Shown here: positions 1 through 10,487 of the stretch, piece by piece
Numbering within the stretch: the stretch's first letter is position 1
Layout: every line of letters starts with the position of its first letter
Origin: Owenia fusiformis
Taxonomy: Eukaryota > Annelida > Polychaeta > Sabellida > Oweniidae
Assembly: GCA_903813345.2 (NCBI GenBank)
Contig: CAIIXF020000010.1
Span: 684,001 to 748,000, forward strand
Direction of reading: 5' to 3'
Length of the DNA: 64,000 nt
Translations under genes and position numbers: made by a program
The notes under the pieces: generated by a model
Told to the model about the DNA's origin: nothing
Databases searched by the model: none
Seen by the model: only the letters and a program-made list of their open reading frames with translations

Positions 1-644
1 GCCTATTCATTTGGCAATTCAGTTGTAAATTTTATCTTGAAAAAAATAAATCTTCCAAATTTGTTGAGTTTTCTTGCAGAATTCGCCTACCCCCCCCCCC
101 CCTCCATCCATTTTGTATGATCACAAGGCGTGATTTAAGCTGCTGATATTCTTCTTTAAACGAGTCGGATTTTCAAAATCTATAAGTTGGACTCCCTTTA
201 TAGAAGCTTTGAACTGAATTTGCACTGCTTAATGCTGAAATTTTATTGTTTATCCATACATTTTAAGAAAAAATGTATAAAAAAAGATGTTAAAGCCAAA
301 TGTTGCCCTAAAAATTCAGAAAATGTAAAAAAATTCGAATTTTCTATGTACAGGCCTTGTTGCCCCTTTAAGAAGCTTAATATGTAAATTATCTAATCAA
401 ACACTTCGTCCACCATTTTGAAACACTAATCAATCCAATCTGTGCTAGCGATTCATAGGGCGAGCCAGTGGGATATTTCCAGGGTTCGTACACACCTGGA
501 AATGTCAGGGAAATTGACTTGATTTTCCAAGTGCTGGAAATGTCAGGTAATTTTAAAATTAGGTCAAAAGGGCCAAAGATGACCGGGAATTTTGAAACGG
601 TAGACATGTCAGGGAAATGTCCAGAAGTACTCGAAGGCAAAAAC
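1..644. other. Non-coding left flank of the 347-bp array
   Basis: No gene is supported here. A C-tract lies near 92-102. Positions about 490-620 contain several copies of a short phrase (AATGTCAGGGAAATT and variants). The same phrase recurs once just right of the array near 5704. This suggests the array sits inside a larger dispersed repeat bounded by that motif. The short ORFs are uninformative. Confidence 0.5.
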
Positions 645-3600
645 CGCTTTAACAAATCAGCTCGCTCCATCTTACACAAGCTTTGTAGGGACAATCTAGC
701 AATTGGGGATCACGTAATATTGTCTCACGATCATTTCTATGTGCATTATGCATCTTATTCTCGTATAATTTGCATGAAAATGAGAAAAAATGAAAAATAC
801 GTAAAATTGTAACTTATTTCAAGGTTTTTTGCAAAAAGTCATTTCAAGCCAAAACTATGAGAGAAAATTTATTTCTAAGTAAAAATATCGATGAATTAGA
901 TCACGTTCACTAAATCAGAACAGATTATGCTTTGCATTTCCGTTTAATAAAAACGCACTGCTCATTCTGAAGGACAACAGAAGCCGGCTTCTGGAGTCAC
1001 CAAGAAGCCGGCTTTTACAAACTGGCTTCTTACGTACTACAGAAGCTGGCTTCTACAGTCAACAAGAAGCCGGCTTTTAAAAACCGGCTTCTGAAGGACA
1101 ACAGAAGCCGGCTTCTGGAGTCACCAAGAAGCCGGCTTTTAAAACTGGCTTCTTACTTACTGACATACTGCAGAAGATGGCTTTTGAATATAGTTTATAT
1201 TGTCATATTTTTGCAAAACTATACGGGTAAATTGAATTCTAAGCATGGATATCGATGAATTTGATTACGTTCATCAATTCAAAAAATATTATGCACTGTA
1301 TTTCTGTTTAATAAAAACGCACCGCTCATTTTTTAAAACTGGCTCCAATTTGGAGCCAGTTTTCAAATCAGCTCGCATCATTAAACACAAGCTATAAACG
1401 GACAATCTAGCCACTGGGAATCACGAGGTACTGTCTCCCGATCATTTTGATGTGGATTATGCATCTTATTCTCGTATAATCTGCATGAAAATAAGTAAAA
1501 ACTGAAAAATATGTAAAATTATAGCATAATTCAAGATTTTTTGCAAAAAGTCATTTCAAGTCAAAACTATAAGAGAAAATTGAAGTCTAAGTAAAAATAT
1601 CGATGAATTAGATCACGTTCACTAAATCAGAACAGATTATGCATTGCATTTCCGTTAAATAAAAACGCACCGCTCATTTTTCAAAACTGGCTCCAACTTG
1701 GAGCCAGTTTACAAATCAGCTCGCTCTGTCTTACACAAGCTATGTAGGGGCAATCTAGCAACTGGGAATCACGGGATACTGTCTCACGATCATTTCTATG
1801 TGAATTATGCATCTTATTCTCATATAATTGGCCTGAAAATAAGAAAAAATTGAAAAATACGTTAAATTGTAACTTATTTCAAGATTTTTTGGAAAAAGTA
1901 ATTTCAAGCCAAAACTATGAGAGAAAATTCATTTCTAAATAAAAATATCGATGAATTAGATCACGTTCACTAAATCAGAACAGATTATGCATTGCATTTC
2001 CGTTTAATAAAAACGCACCGCTCATTTTTCAAAACTGGCTCCAACTTGGAGCCAGTTTACAAATCAGCTCGCTCCATCTTACACAAGCTATGTAGGGACA
2101 ATCTAGCAACTGGGAATCACGGGATACTGTCTCACGATCATTTCTATGTGCATTATGCATCTTATTCTCGTATAATTTGCATGAAAATGAAAAAAATGAA
2201 AAATACGTAAAATTGTAACTTATTTCAAGATTTTTTGGAAAAAGTCATTTCAAGCCAAAACTATGAGAAAAAAATCATTTCTAAGTAAAAATATCGATGA
2301 ATTAGATCACGTTCACTAAATCAGAACAGATTATGCTTTGCATTTCCGTTTAATAAAAACGCACCGCTCATTTTTCAAAACTGGCTCCAACTTGGAGCCA
2401 GTTTACAAATCAGCTCGCTCCATCTTACACAAGCTTTGTAGGGACAATCTAGCAATTGGGGATCACGTAATATTGTCTCACGATCATTTCTATGTGCATT
2501 ATGCATCTTATTCTCGTATAATTTGCATGAAAATGAGAAAAAATGAAAAATACGTAAAATTGTAACTTATTTCAAGGTTTTTTGCAAAAAGTCATTTCAA
2601 GCCAAAACTATGAGAGAAAATTTATTTCTAAGTAAAAATATCGATGAATTAGATCACGTTCACTAAATCAGAACAGATTATGCTTTGCATTTCCGTTTAA
2701 TAAAAACGCACTGCTCATTTTTAAAAACTGGCTCCAACTTGGAGCCAGTTTACAAATCAGGTCGCTCCATCTTACACAAGCTATGTAGGGACAATCTAGC
2801 AATTGGGGATCACGTAATATTGTCTCACGATCATTTCTATGTGCATTATGCATCTTATGCTCGTATAATTTGCATGAAAATGAGAAAAAATAAAAAATAC
2901 GTAAAATTGTAACTTATTTCAAGATTTTTTGCAAAAAGTCATTTCAAGCCAAAACTATGAGAGAAAATTTATTTCTAAGTAAAAATATCGATGAATTCGA
3001 TCACGTTCACTAAATCAGAACAGATTATGCATTGCATTTCCGCTAAATAAAAACGCACCGCTCATTTTTCAAAACTGGCTCCAAATTGGAGCCAGTTTAC
3101 AAATCAGCTCGCTCCATCTTACACAAGCTATGTATGGGCAATCTAGCAACTGGGAATCACGGGATACTGTCTCAAGATTATTTTTATGTGAATTATGCAT
3201 CTTATTCTCGTATAATTTGCATGAAAATGAGAAAAAATGAAAAATACGTAAAATTGTAACTTATTTCAAGGTTTTTTGCAAAAAGTCATTTCAAGCCAAA
3301 ACTATGAGAGAAAATTTATTTCTAAGTAAAAATATCGATGAATTAGATCACGTTCACTAAATCAGAACAGATTATGCTTTGCATTTCCGTTAAATAAAAA
3401 CGCACTGCTCATTTTTCAAAACTGGCTCCAACTTGGAGCCAGTTTACAAATCAGGTCGCTCCATCTTACACAAGCTATGTAGGGACAATCTAGCAATTGG
3501 GGATCACGTAATATTGTCTCACGATCATTTCTATGTGCATTATGCATCTTATGCTCGTATAATTTGCATGAAAATGAGAAAAAATGAAAAATACGTAAAA

Positions 3601-4836
3601 TTGTAACTTATTTCAAGATTTTTTGCAAAAAGTCATTTCAAGCCAAAACTATGAGAGAAAATTTATTTCTAAGTAAAAATATCGATGAATTAGATCACGT
3701 TCACTAAATCAGAACAGATTATGCATTGCATTTCCGCTAAATAAAAACGCACCGCTCATTTTTCAAAACTGGCTCCAAATTGGAGCAAGTTTACAAATCA
3801 GCTCGCTCCATCTTACACAAGCTATGTATGGGCAATCTAGCAACTGGGAATCATGGGATACTGTCTCAAGATTATTTTTATGTGAATTATGCATCTTATT
3901 CTCGTATAATTGGCCTGAAAATGAGAAAAAACTGAAAAATACGTTAAATTGTAACTTATTTCAAGATTTTTTGGAAAAAGTCATTTCAAGCCAAAACTAT
4001 GAGAGAAAATTCATTTCTAAGTAAAAATATCGATGAAATAGATCACGTTCACTAAATCAGAACAGATTATGCATTGCATTTCCGTTAAATGAAAACGCAC
4101 CGCTCATTTTTCAAAACTGGCTCCAACTTGGAGCCAGTTTACAAATCAGCTCGCTCCATCTTACACAAGCTATGTAGGGGCAATCTAGCAACTGGGAATC
4201 ACGGGATACTGTCTCAAGATTATTTTTATGTGAATTATGCATCTTATTCTCGTATAATTTGCATGAAAATGAGAAAAAACTGAAAAATACGTTAAATTGT
4301 AACTTATTTCAAGATTTTTTGGAAAAAGTCATTTCAAGCCAAAACTACGAGAGAAAATTTATTTCTAAGTAAAAATATCGATGAATTAGATCACGTTCAC
4401 TAAATCAGAACAGATTATGCATTGCATTTCCGTTAAATGAAAACGCACCTCTCATTTTTCAAAACTGGCTCCAACTTGGAGCCAGTTTACAAATCAGCTC
4501 GCTCCATCTTACACAAGCTATGTAGGGGCAATTTAGCAACTGGGAATCACGGGATACTGTCTCACGATTATTTTTATGTGAATTATGCATCTTATTCTCG
4601 TATAATTGGCCTAAAAATGAGATAAAACTGAAAAATACGTTAAATTGTAACTTATTTCAAGATTTTTTGCAAAAAGTCATTTCAAGCCAAAACTATGAGA
4701 GAAATTTCATTTCTAAGTAAAAATATCAATGAATTAGATCACGTTCACTAAATCAGAATAGATTATGCATTGCATTTCCGTTTAATAAAAACGCACCGCT
4801 CATTTTTCAAAACTGGCTCCAACTTGGAGCCAACTT
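645..4836 (+). repeat. Tandem satellite array, unit about 347 bp
   Basis: About twelve head-to-tail copies, the first of them partial. Each unit contains the palindrome CTCCAACTTGGAG inside a longer CTGGCTCC...GGAGCCAG hairpin, seen near 1345, 1690, 2039, 2385, 2731, 3079, 3427, 3775, 4122, 4469 and 4817. The spacing is about 347 bp. Copies differ by scattered substitutions. The repeated short ORFs inside (for example 2338-2565 and 2685-2912) are by-products of the repeat: they are disrupted in neighbouring copies and match no family I recognise. A palindrome at a fixed point in every unit suggests a transposon-derived satellite. Confidence 0.9.
968..1186. repeat. Cluster of GAAGCCGGCTTC palindromes
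   Basis: This stretch interrupts the first part of the 347-bp array. It contains repeated GC-rich palindromes of the form AGAAGCCGGCTT separated by short spacers such as CTGGAGTCACCA. A second, shorter cluster of the same motif lies beyond the inverted end of the array at about 5603-5682. The two clusters flank the array asymmetrically. Confidence 0.8.
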
Positions 4837-5597
4837 GTGTAGATTGTCCCTACATAGCTTGTGTAAGATGGAGCGAGCTGATTTGTAAACTGGCTCCAAG
4901 TTGGAGCCAGTTTTGAAAAGTGAGCGATGCGTTTTTATCAAACAGAAATGCAATGCATAATCTACTCTTATTTAACGAGCATGATTTAATTCATCGATAT
5001 TTTTACTTAGAAATAAATTTTCCCCATAGTTTTGGTTTGAAATTACCTTTTGCAAAAAATCTTGCAATATGTTACAATTTTACTTATTTTCATTTTTTCT
5101 CATTTCCATGCGTTTTTATTTAACGGAAATGCAATGCATAATCTATTCTGATTTAGTGAACGTGATCTAATTCATCGATATTTTTACTTACAAATAAATT
5201 TTCTCTCATAGTTTTGGCTTGAAATGACTTTTTGCAAAAAAATTTACAATTTTACGTATTTTTAGTTTTTTCTCATTTTCATGCAAATTATACGAGAATA
5301 AGATGCATAATGCACATAGAAATGATCGTGAGACAGTATCCCGTGATTCCCAGTTGCTAGATTGCCCCTACATAGCTTGTGTAAGATGGAGCGAGCTGAT
5401 TTGTAAACTGGCTCCAAGTTGGAGCCAGTTTTGAAAAATGAGCGTTGCGTTTTTATTAAACGGAAATGCAATGCATAATCTGTTCTGATTTAGTGAACGT
5501 GATCTAATTCATCAATATTTTTACTTAGAAATGAATTTTCTCTCATAATTTTGGCTTGAAATGACTTTTTCCAAAAAATCTTGAAATAAGTTACAAT
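4837..5597 (-). repeat. Inverted end of the 347-bp satellite array
   Basis: From about 4830 the unit continues in reverse orientation for roughly two copies (hairpins near 4900 and 5410). The turn-around falls inside the hairpin motif at 4817-4840. This makes the whole 0.65-5.6 kb block a tandem array with a snap-back end. The ORF at 5262-5471 is the same repeat by-product seen on the other strand. Confidence 0.85.
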
Positions 5598-5602
5598 TTT
5601 TT

Positions 5603-5682
5603 TAAAAGCCGGCTTCTTGGTGACGCCAGAAGCCGGCTTCTGATGTACTGTAGAAGCCGGCTTTGAAAGCCGGCTTTGTATA
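5603..5682. repeat. Second GAAGCCGGCTTC palindrome cluster
   Basis: Short block of the same GC-rich palindromes as at 968-1186, with the spacer in reverse orientation (TGGTGACGCCAG). It directly follows the inverted array end and precedes the AATGTCAGGGAAATT motif at about 5704. Confidence 0.75.
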
Positions 5683-5850
5683 TTTGCCTTCGACTCTTTC
5701 TCGAAATGTCAGGGAAATTTGTATCAGTGTTGAAAAAATAATGTTCCAGAGATTAATGTTTCCAAACTGTTTAGAAACAAACTAACGTCTTGTTTTCAAC
5801 GTACACCTTGCTCCTTTCTGTCGTATTTAATAAAACAAAAATAGTATATC

Positions 5851-5950
5851 ACGGAGGGATACGAACCACTCACCTGGGACTTGGTTATTCACTAGCGCCA
5901 TAGGCGTTCTACTATTCTGGATACAACTGACGAGTCGTATTTAAGTGGAG
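5851..5950 (-). other. tRNA-like sequence, probable SINE relic
   Basis: On the minus strand GGTTCGTATCC (about 5864-5874) matches the RNA polymerase III B box, and AGTAGAACGCC about 45 bp upstream resembles an A box. No clean cloverleaf can be drawn, so this is called a tRNA-derived relic, not a functional tRNA. Confidence 0.35.
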
Positions 5951-6013
5951 ACAAAAGTGAGGATCATTTTGAATTGACGCTCGGTATAAATATATAATAC
6001 TTTTGTTCTTTCA

Positions 6014-6098
6014 TATCGGTAGCTCGTTGGTCTAATGGTTAGCGTGCCTGGCTTCCATAGTCTAGGTTAGTTGATCGAGACCCGTTCATGTCGAACTT
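6014..6098 (+). other. tRNA-like sequence, probable SINE head
   Basis: TGGTCTAATGG fits an A box. GATCGAGACCC, about 36 bp later, fits a B box. The possible anticodon stem (CCTGG with CTAGG) encloses a 10-base loop, not the normal 7, so a functional tRNA is unlikely. Together with the minus-strand tRNA-like sequence about 65 bp upstream it forms a back-to-back pair. Confidence 0.4.
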
Positions 6099-6139
6099 TT
6101 TGATTTGCTTGTTGTCAAGATATAATAAGTAGGGCAAAA

Positions 6140-6990
6140 TCCAGAAAAAGTAGATCAAAAATACTCCAATGGAGTATAAAATTGTCACCAGGATTCCGGA
6201 ATGAGACGAATGTTAACTCGTGAAATCTCGGTAGATAAGGTAGGTCAGAAAATCCGGATTAATCCGAACAAGGTTCGGGAATTTCCGTCATAAGAAGTAG
6301 GTCAAAAATACTCCAATGGAGTATAAAATTGTCACCAGGATTCCGAAATACGACGAATCGAATCGGCAAACTTCGGTACAATAATGAAGTGCATAAAAAT
6401 CGTGAAACAGGTGTCAGGGGCTTCCCCTCATCTTTCCATAAATGGTTCTAAAAGCCTTATATGGATCTATCACGTGACATTCAAAATGACGTTCCTATAT
6501 GGTTCTATGGGCCTTATATGGATCTTTCGAACACGTGACCAAATCAAAATCAAAATCAAAATTTTACCTTGACCATTGGATGGGATTTCATAGAAAATAT
6601 CAAAGAAAACATATTCTCGTGATCCTTAAATCACTTAAATTCGATCATTTTATCTTCACCCCTTGATGGAATTTTATGAAAGAAGTTATGAAAACACATC
6701 ATCATGTAAGGGTTTTCACCTAAATTAGCTCGTTTTATCTTGACCCTTCAATTGAATTTCATTGAAAAATGTTTCATGAAAAATAAAAATATCATGTTAT
6801 GATTTGTATTTAAATAAGACCGTTTCATTTAAATACTTGCTGGATAATATTTCATTAAAAAACGCACTCTCAAATAGGGTTCTATTTTAACTTTTTTATT
6901 GAAATTAATACTAGGCAGGACTCACTCTCTAAATAGCTAATAAAAATTCAACCCTTGGATGTGATTTCGTTGAAAATAAAATATGACAAG
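6140..6990. repeat. Short degenerate direct repeats
   Basis: Contains a two-copy repeat about 148 bp apart (AAAATACTCCAATGGAGTAT at about 6157 and 6306). A two-copy GCCTTATATGGATCT repeat follows near 6452 and 6511. From 6560 to 6970 there are several degenerate copies, roughly 75-100 bp each, containing TTGACC or CACCC followed by TGGATGGGATTTCAT-like sequence. No coding potential is apparent. Confidence 0.5.
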
Positions 6991-7862
6991 TCCAGAATCA
7001 AATGATTTGTCCAGAACCTCTTAAGATCCTGTTTTTTAGAACGTTTCGCCCCGAATACAGCCCGCTGTACTATTTTTAGGACGGGATGGGGCGGCTTGAG
7101 AAGCTAGTTTTGTGTAACTGGGGAGGTATAAAACGACATGGAAGATGTCGAATTGGCTTATTGGCTTATGTAGTGCTGTCTGCATTACTGTAGTGCATTA
7201 CTTCTGGGACAACCCTCGTTTTGTCTGGGTAGCTGTGCAAATGCACTGCACAATAAAAATCAGATCACATGGCTGCCACCTCCAGGAAATCGCATGGCTG
7301 TCCACCGTGTTGCAGTAATACACGAAGTAAAGAACATACCAAAATTTTCCGCCAAACATCGTGGTCAACATCGTGGTTCATTTACACAAAAGCACGAACT
7401 GACAGCAAATCAGACAGAAATATGAATGATTGCAATAGCTATTTAAATCATGCACGCTAAAACAATGAAGTATCATATGAATAGTTTAGTCATACACTGT
7501 GTTCATCCCCCCACCCCCCACAACCCCCACCCCCATAGGTTTGACAACCGGAAGTTCCATTGAATCGCATATCGAGACTTGTTTATCTTTAAATCATAAG
7601 TTTGTTACTTTACAATATATAATAGTTCGGATGAAAAATTTGATGATTTATTAAATCGCCAAACATGTTCAGACTTTGATAAGTGTTCCAAAATGGGACT
7701 CTGGTTGTCAAACATGTGGTGAATGGTGTAGTTAAGCGTCTGGGGACGACTCTCAATAGACAGTGATCGCGATAATACCTGGGTCATTATAAAGACTTAA
7801 TAACTTTGTCTTTCCAATACCATCAGGTGATATCTTTTGTGATATTTAAGTATTGTAGATCA
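6991..7862. other. Non-coding, C-rich tract
   Basis: No gene recognised. A C-rich tract (CCCCCCACCCCCCACAACC-type) lies at about 7508-7540. Short ORFs at 7269-7460 and 7605-7787 have no recognisable domain. Confidence 0.4.
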
Positions 7863-7864
7863 TA

Positions 7865-8124
7865 CAGGGTGTCCCGAAAGTATGGGCCCCCCCATGGCCA
7901 AGGGGGGACACATTGACTAGTAATATGGCGTAAAATTGAACTTTATTTTGACAAAACACTAACTTTTAAAATGACTGTAACTTTTTCCCATTTGGGAGTT
8001 AAACCATGATACTTGGCAAATCAATGTAACTTTGGATAAGCTTTAAAATGATATATGACACATACTATGAGGACACTGGAATATGTCTGCCTAGGGGGGG
8101 GGGCCATACTTTCGGGACACCCTG
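7865..8124. mobile_element. MITE with CAGGGTGTCCCGAAAGTAT ends, TA target duplication
   Basis: The ends are near-perfect inverted repeats starting CAGGGTGTCCCGAAAGTATGG. TA dinucleotides lie immediately outside at 7863-7864 and 8125-8126. About 260 bp long with no ORF, as expected of a Tc1/mariner-type miniature element. Related termini are suggested near 34670 (GGGTGTCCCAAAAAGTGAGA). Confidence 0.8.
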
Positions 8125-8544
8125 TACATTCCATTCAGTTCGATTCACCTTAATCAATACGTCTAAAAATCCTTTATGGGATCTCATCCCTTCCTTACTT
8201 TAACTTTTTCACAACATTCGAAATATAGAGAAATATTAATATACCAGTTCAAATATGCAGAAATATGTCTATAAGATCGATCTCTATTGATATGGCAACA
8301 TCATGACTTAGAAAACGTCCCTGGGGTCAATTTCTGGTACCATCGCAACTCATGATTCCAAAAGATAATAATTGTCTACCGTGTAGACTAAGTTTACAAT
8401 GAAGAATGGACGATCGATGGTTTGTACCAAATTGTAAGTTACGATGGTTATAAATCTCTTGGCAACGGCTTTTGTACCCGGGGATCGTACTTAAACGTTG
8501 TTTTTACTAAAATCTATGTCAAGCTGCTTTGAGCTTTACGCCAA

Positions 8545-9726
8545 TATCACACCGGAATACCCCTGACAACGGTAAAGTTAGATACCGTTGTCACAAATGG
8601 CGGACATTTAACCGTCACTTCAAATCACTTGGTCCTCGTTTCATGGGACTTTATCGTCGCTAATTCCTGAGTTACATTTGCCCAAATTCATCGGCCGGCG
8701 CCCGGCCGATTGAGTATTTTGTTCAAAATTGAATTCAGTTTTGAATAAAACACTCAATCGGCCGGGCGCCGGCCGATGAATCGGAGCTTAAATGTGACAT
8801 AGGCATAATTTTCACTGTAATTTTGTACATGTATTAAGCTCTTGTGATGATGTATTATATGAAATCCTAATTTCTATCAAATGGGGTCCTGGGGACCGTT
8901 CTTTGAAACGCTACAATATAGCGTCTTCGATATCGTCAATGACAACGGAGTCTGAATTTGAAATAATTTACAAAGACAACGGCATATGGTAAGATATGAC
9001 AACGGACTATGGTGGGTGTATTGCATTGGAACATTTGAAAATGGCAACGGTAAATAGACATGTTACCGTTGTCTTTACATTTACCGTTGTCACCCCGATT
9101 TTACATTACATCTGACCCACACCTACCGTTGTCATTTACATACAGTGTCTATTGTCCTGTGGCATATTTCGATCGGTAAAATCAACGCATTTATTTCGAC
9201 GGTGGAACATATTTAACTACTATACCCTGCGCGCAAAGTCGAGTTATAAACCACCCTCTGCCTAGATAGACTATATAACAGTATAGCAGCCTGGCCCCGA
9301 AGATTGGTGCCTGCCCCGGATAATAAATCATTTCAAATCTACCACGCTGACCCCTTCTCAACCAGTCAGCGAAGTGGAAAGAACACGTGCTAAATGCTTG
9401 CTCATTAACTATGCGGTGATGTAGGAGGAAATGACCACGTAAAAAGTCGTCCGTATTTCGACGACGAACTCTGATTGGCTCGGTGAGATCAAAGATTTAT
9501 TTTAAACTGAAAGTGTGAAGACGAAGCTCTCTTTTCGGAAGTCGATCGACCGAATGAAAATGATAATATTTAACTATATGATGAGTAGAAAAACACTTTA
9601 ATCTAGTCGCTCTATTAAACATATACATGTACAGTTCATGAAAATCTAATTAAAGCGACGGTTATGTCCGCCATTTGTGACAACGGTATCTGACTTTACC
9701 GTTGTCAGGCTATTCCGGTGTGAAGC
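8545..9726. mobile_element. Foldback element with about 60-bp terminal inverted repeats
   Basis: The left terminus (about 8548-8607, CACACCGGAATA...CCGTTGTCACAAATGGCGGACAT) matches the reverse complement of the right terminus (about 9665-9722). The interior carries more copies of the motif ACAACGGTA or its complement, notably at 8940-9140. No transposase ORF is visible. The element is non-autonomous and carries a nested GC-rich hairpin at 8672-8797. Confidence 0.7.
8672..8797. repeat. GC-rich perfect hairpin (CGGCCGGCGCC core)
   Basis: Arms TTCATCGGCCGGCGCCCGGC and its complement flank a short AT-rich loop centred near 8730. The stem is long and almost perfect in a very AT-rich neighbourhood. 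A decayed relative with the same arms (ATTCATCGGACGGTGCCCGG) occurs at about 13902-14099. Confidence 0.8.
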
Positions 9727-10440
9727 GTATATGGGTTCCATCTATCGGACAAATTATCAACCAAAATAACGCAAAGATTTCCTGAATAAATGAAAACTTG
9801 ATGCATTGAGTTTGTAGGCTTGATATGATGCTATAAGAAAGAATATACGATGGAATTTTACAAATATTAAAACAGAATTCTGACTCTCTTTGTTTGTCTA
9901 AGTGGAATCACTGCAACGACAAAATGCATTTTTGTTTAGTTGACCTTCAAATTGTTTTGAGTTGGCAAATTTGCCAAGTCCCTCTCCGTAACAAAGCATT
10001 TGTCAGTCATACATTGACATCAAACACTTAATTCTTATTGACAAACTAATATTGTTTGATCAACGGACATTTTTTAATATTAGACCCTAATTCAATAAAA
10101 GTTCGTGATCCTACGATAAATGAAATTGATTTGTCAAATTACATGTAAGGTTGACGCAATGACCAACAGTGATGCTCCGATATTACATGTAAGTGATTTG
10201 AAACTATCATATAAGTAACATGATACTGTAGATTCATTAAGTTTATTATTCAATTATAATTGATATTTCGGTATCATATCGACTGTTAGTTTGACTCTTA
10301 TGATATATTTGCATAACCATAAAAACGGTTTGAGTAAAGATTCTGAAGAATGCAAAAGAGTCAATGACCATTTCAAGTCACATTTCAAGATCGGTTTGAT
10401 CTTTTATATTATTAATTTTTTCATAGTTGTTTTGTTTCAG
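9727..10440. other. AT-rich spacer upstream of mucin-like gene
   Basis: The promoter and first coding exon of the downstream plus-strand gene probably lie here, because the first exon I can place (10441) already starts inside a signal peptide. I could not identify the ATG exon. No other coding sequence is recognised. Confidence 0.35.
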
Positions 10441-10487
10441 ACGTTTTCAAGTTGTTTTGTTTCTGGTGCAATGCCTTGGTGAAGCAG
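10441..10487 (+). CDS. Exon: signal-peptide tail
   Basis: Acceptor TTTGTTTCAG precedes 10441; donor GTATGT follows 10487. It encodes RFQVVLFLVQCLGEA in the phase required by the next exon (G|GA). The hydrophobic run ending QCLGEA looks like a signal-peptidase region. Confidence 0.5.

Noticed and set aside
468-5471. Recurring 60-115-codon ORFs in the 347-bp array
   Set aside because: They are interrupted in sister units and match no known domain.
6014-6098. Functional tRNA gene
   Set aside because: The anticodon loop would be 10 bases and the acceptor stem does not pair convincingly.
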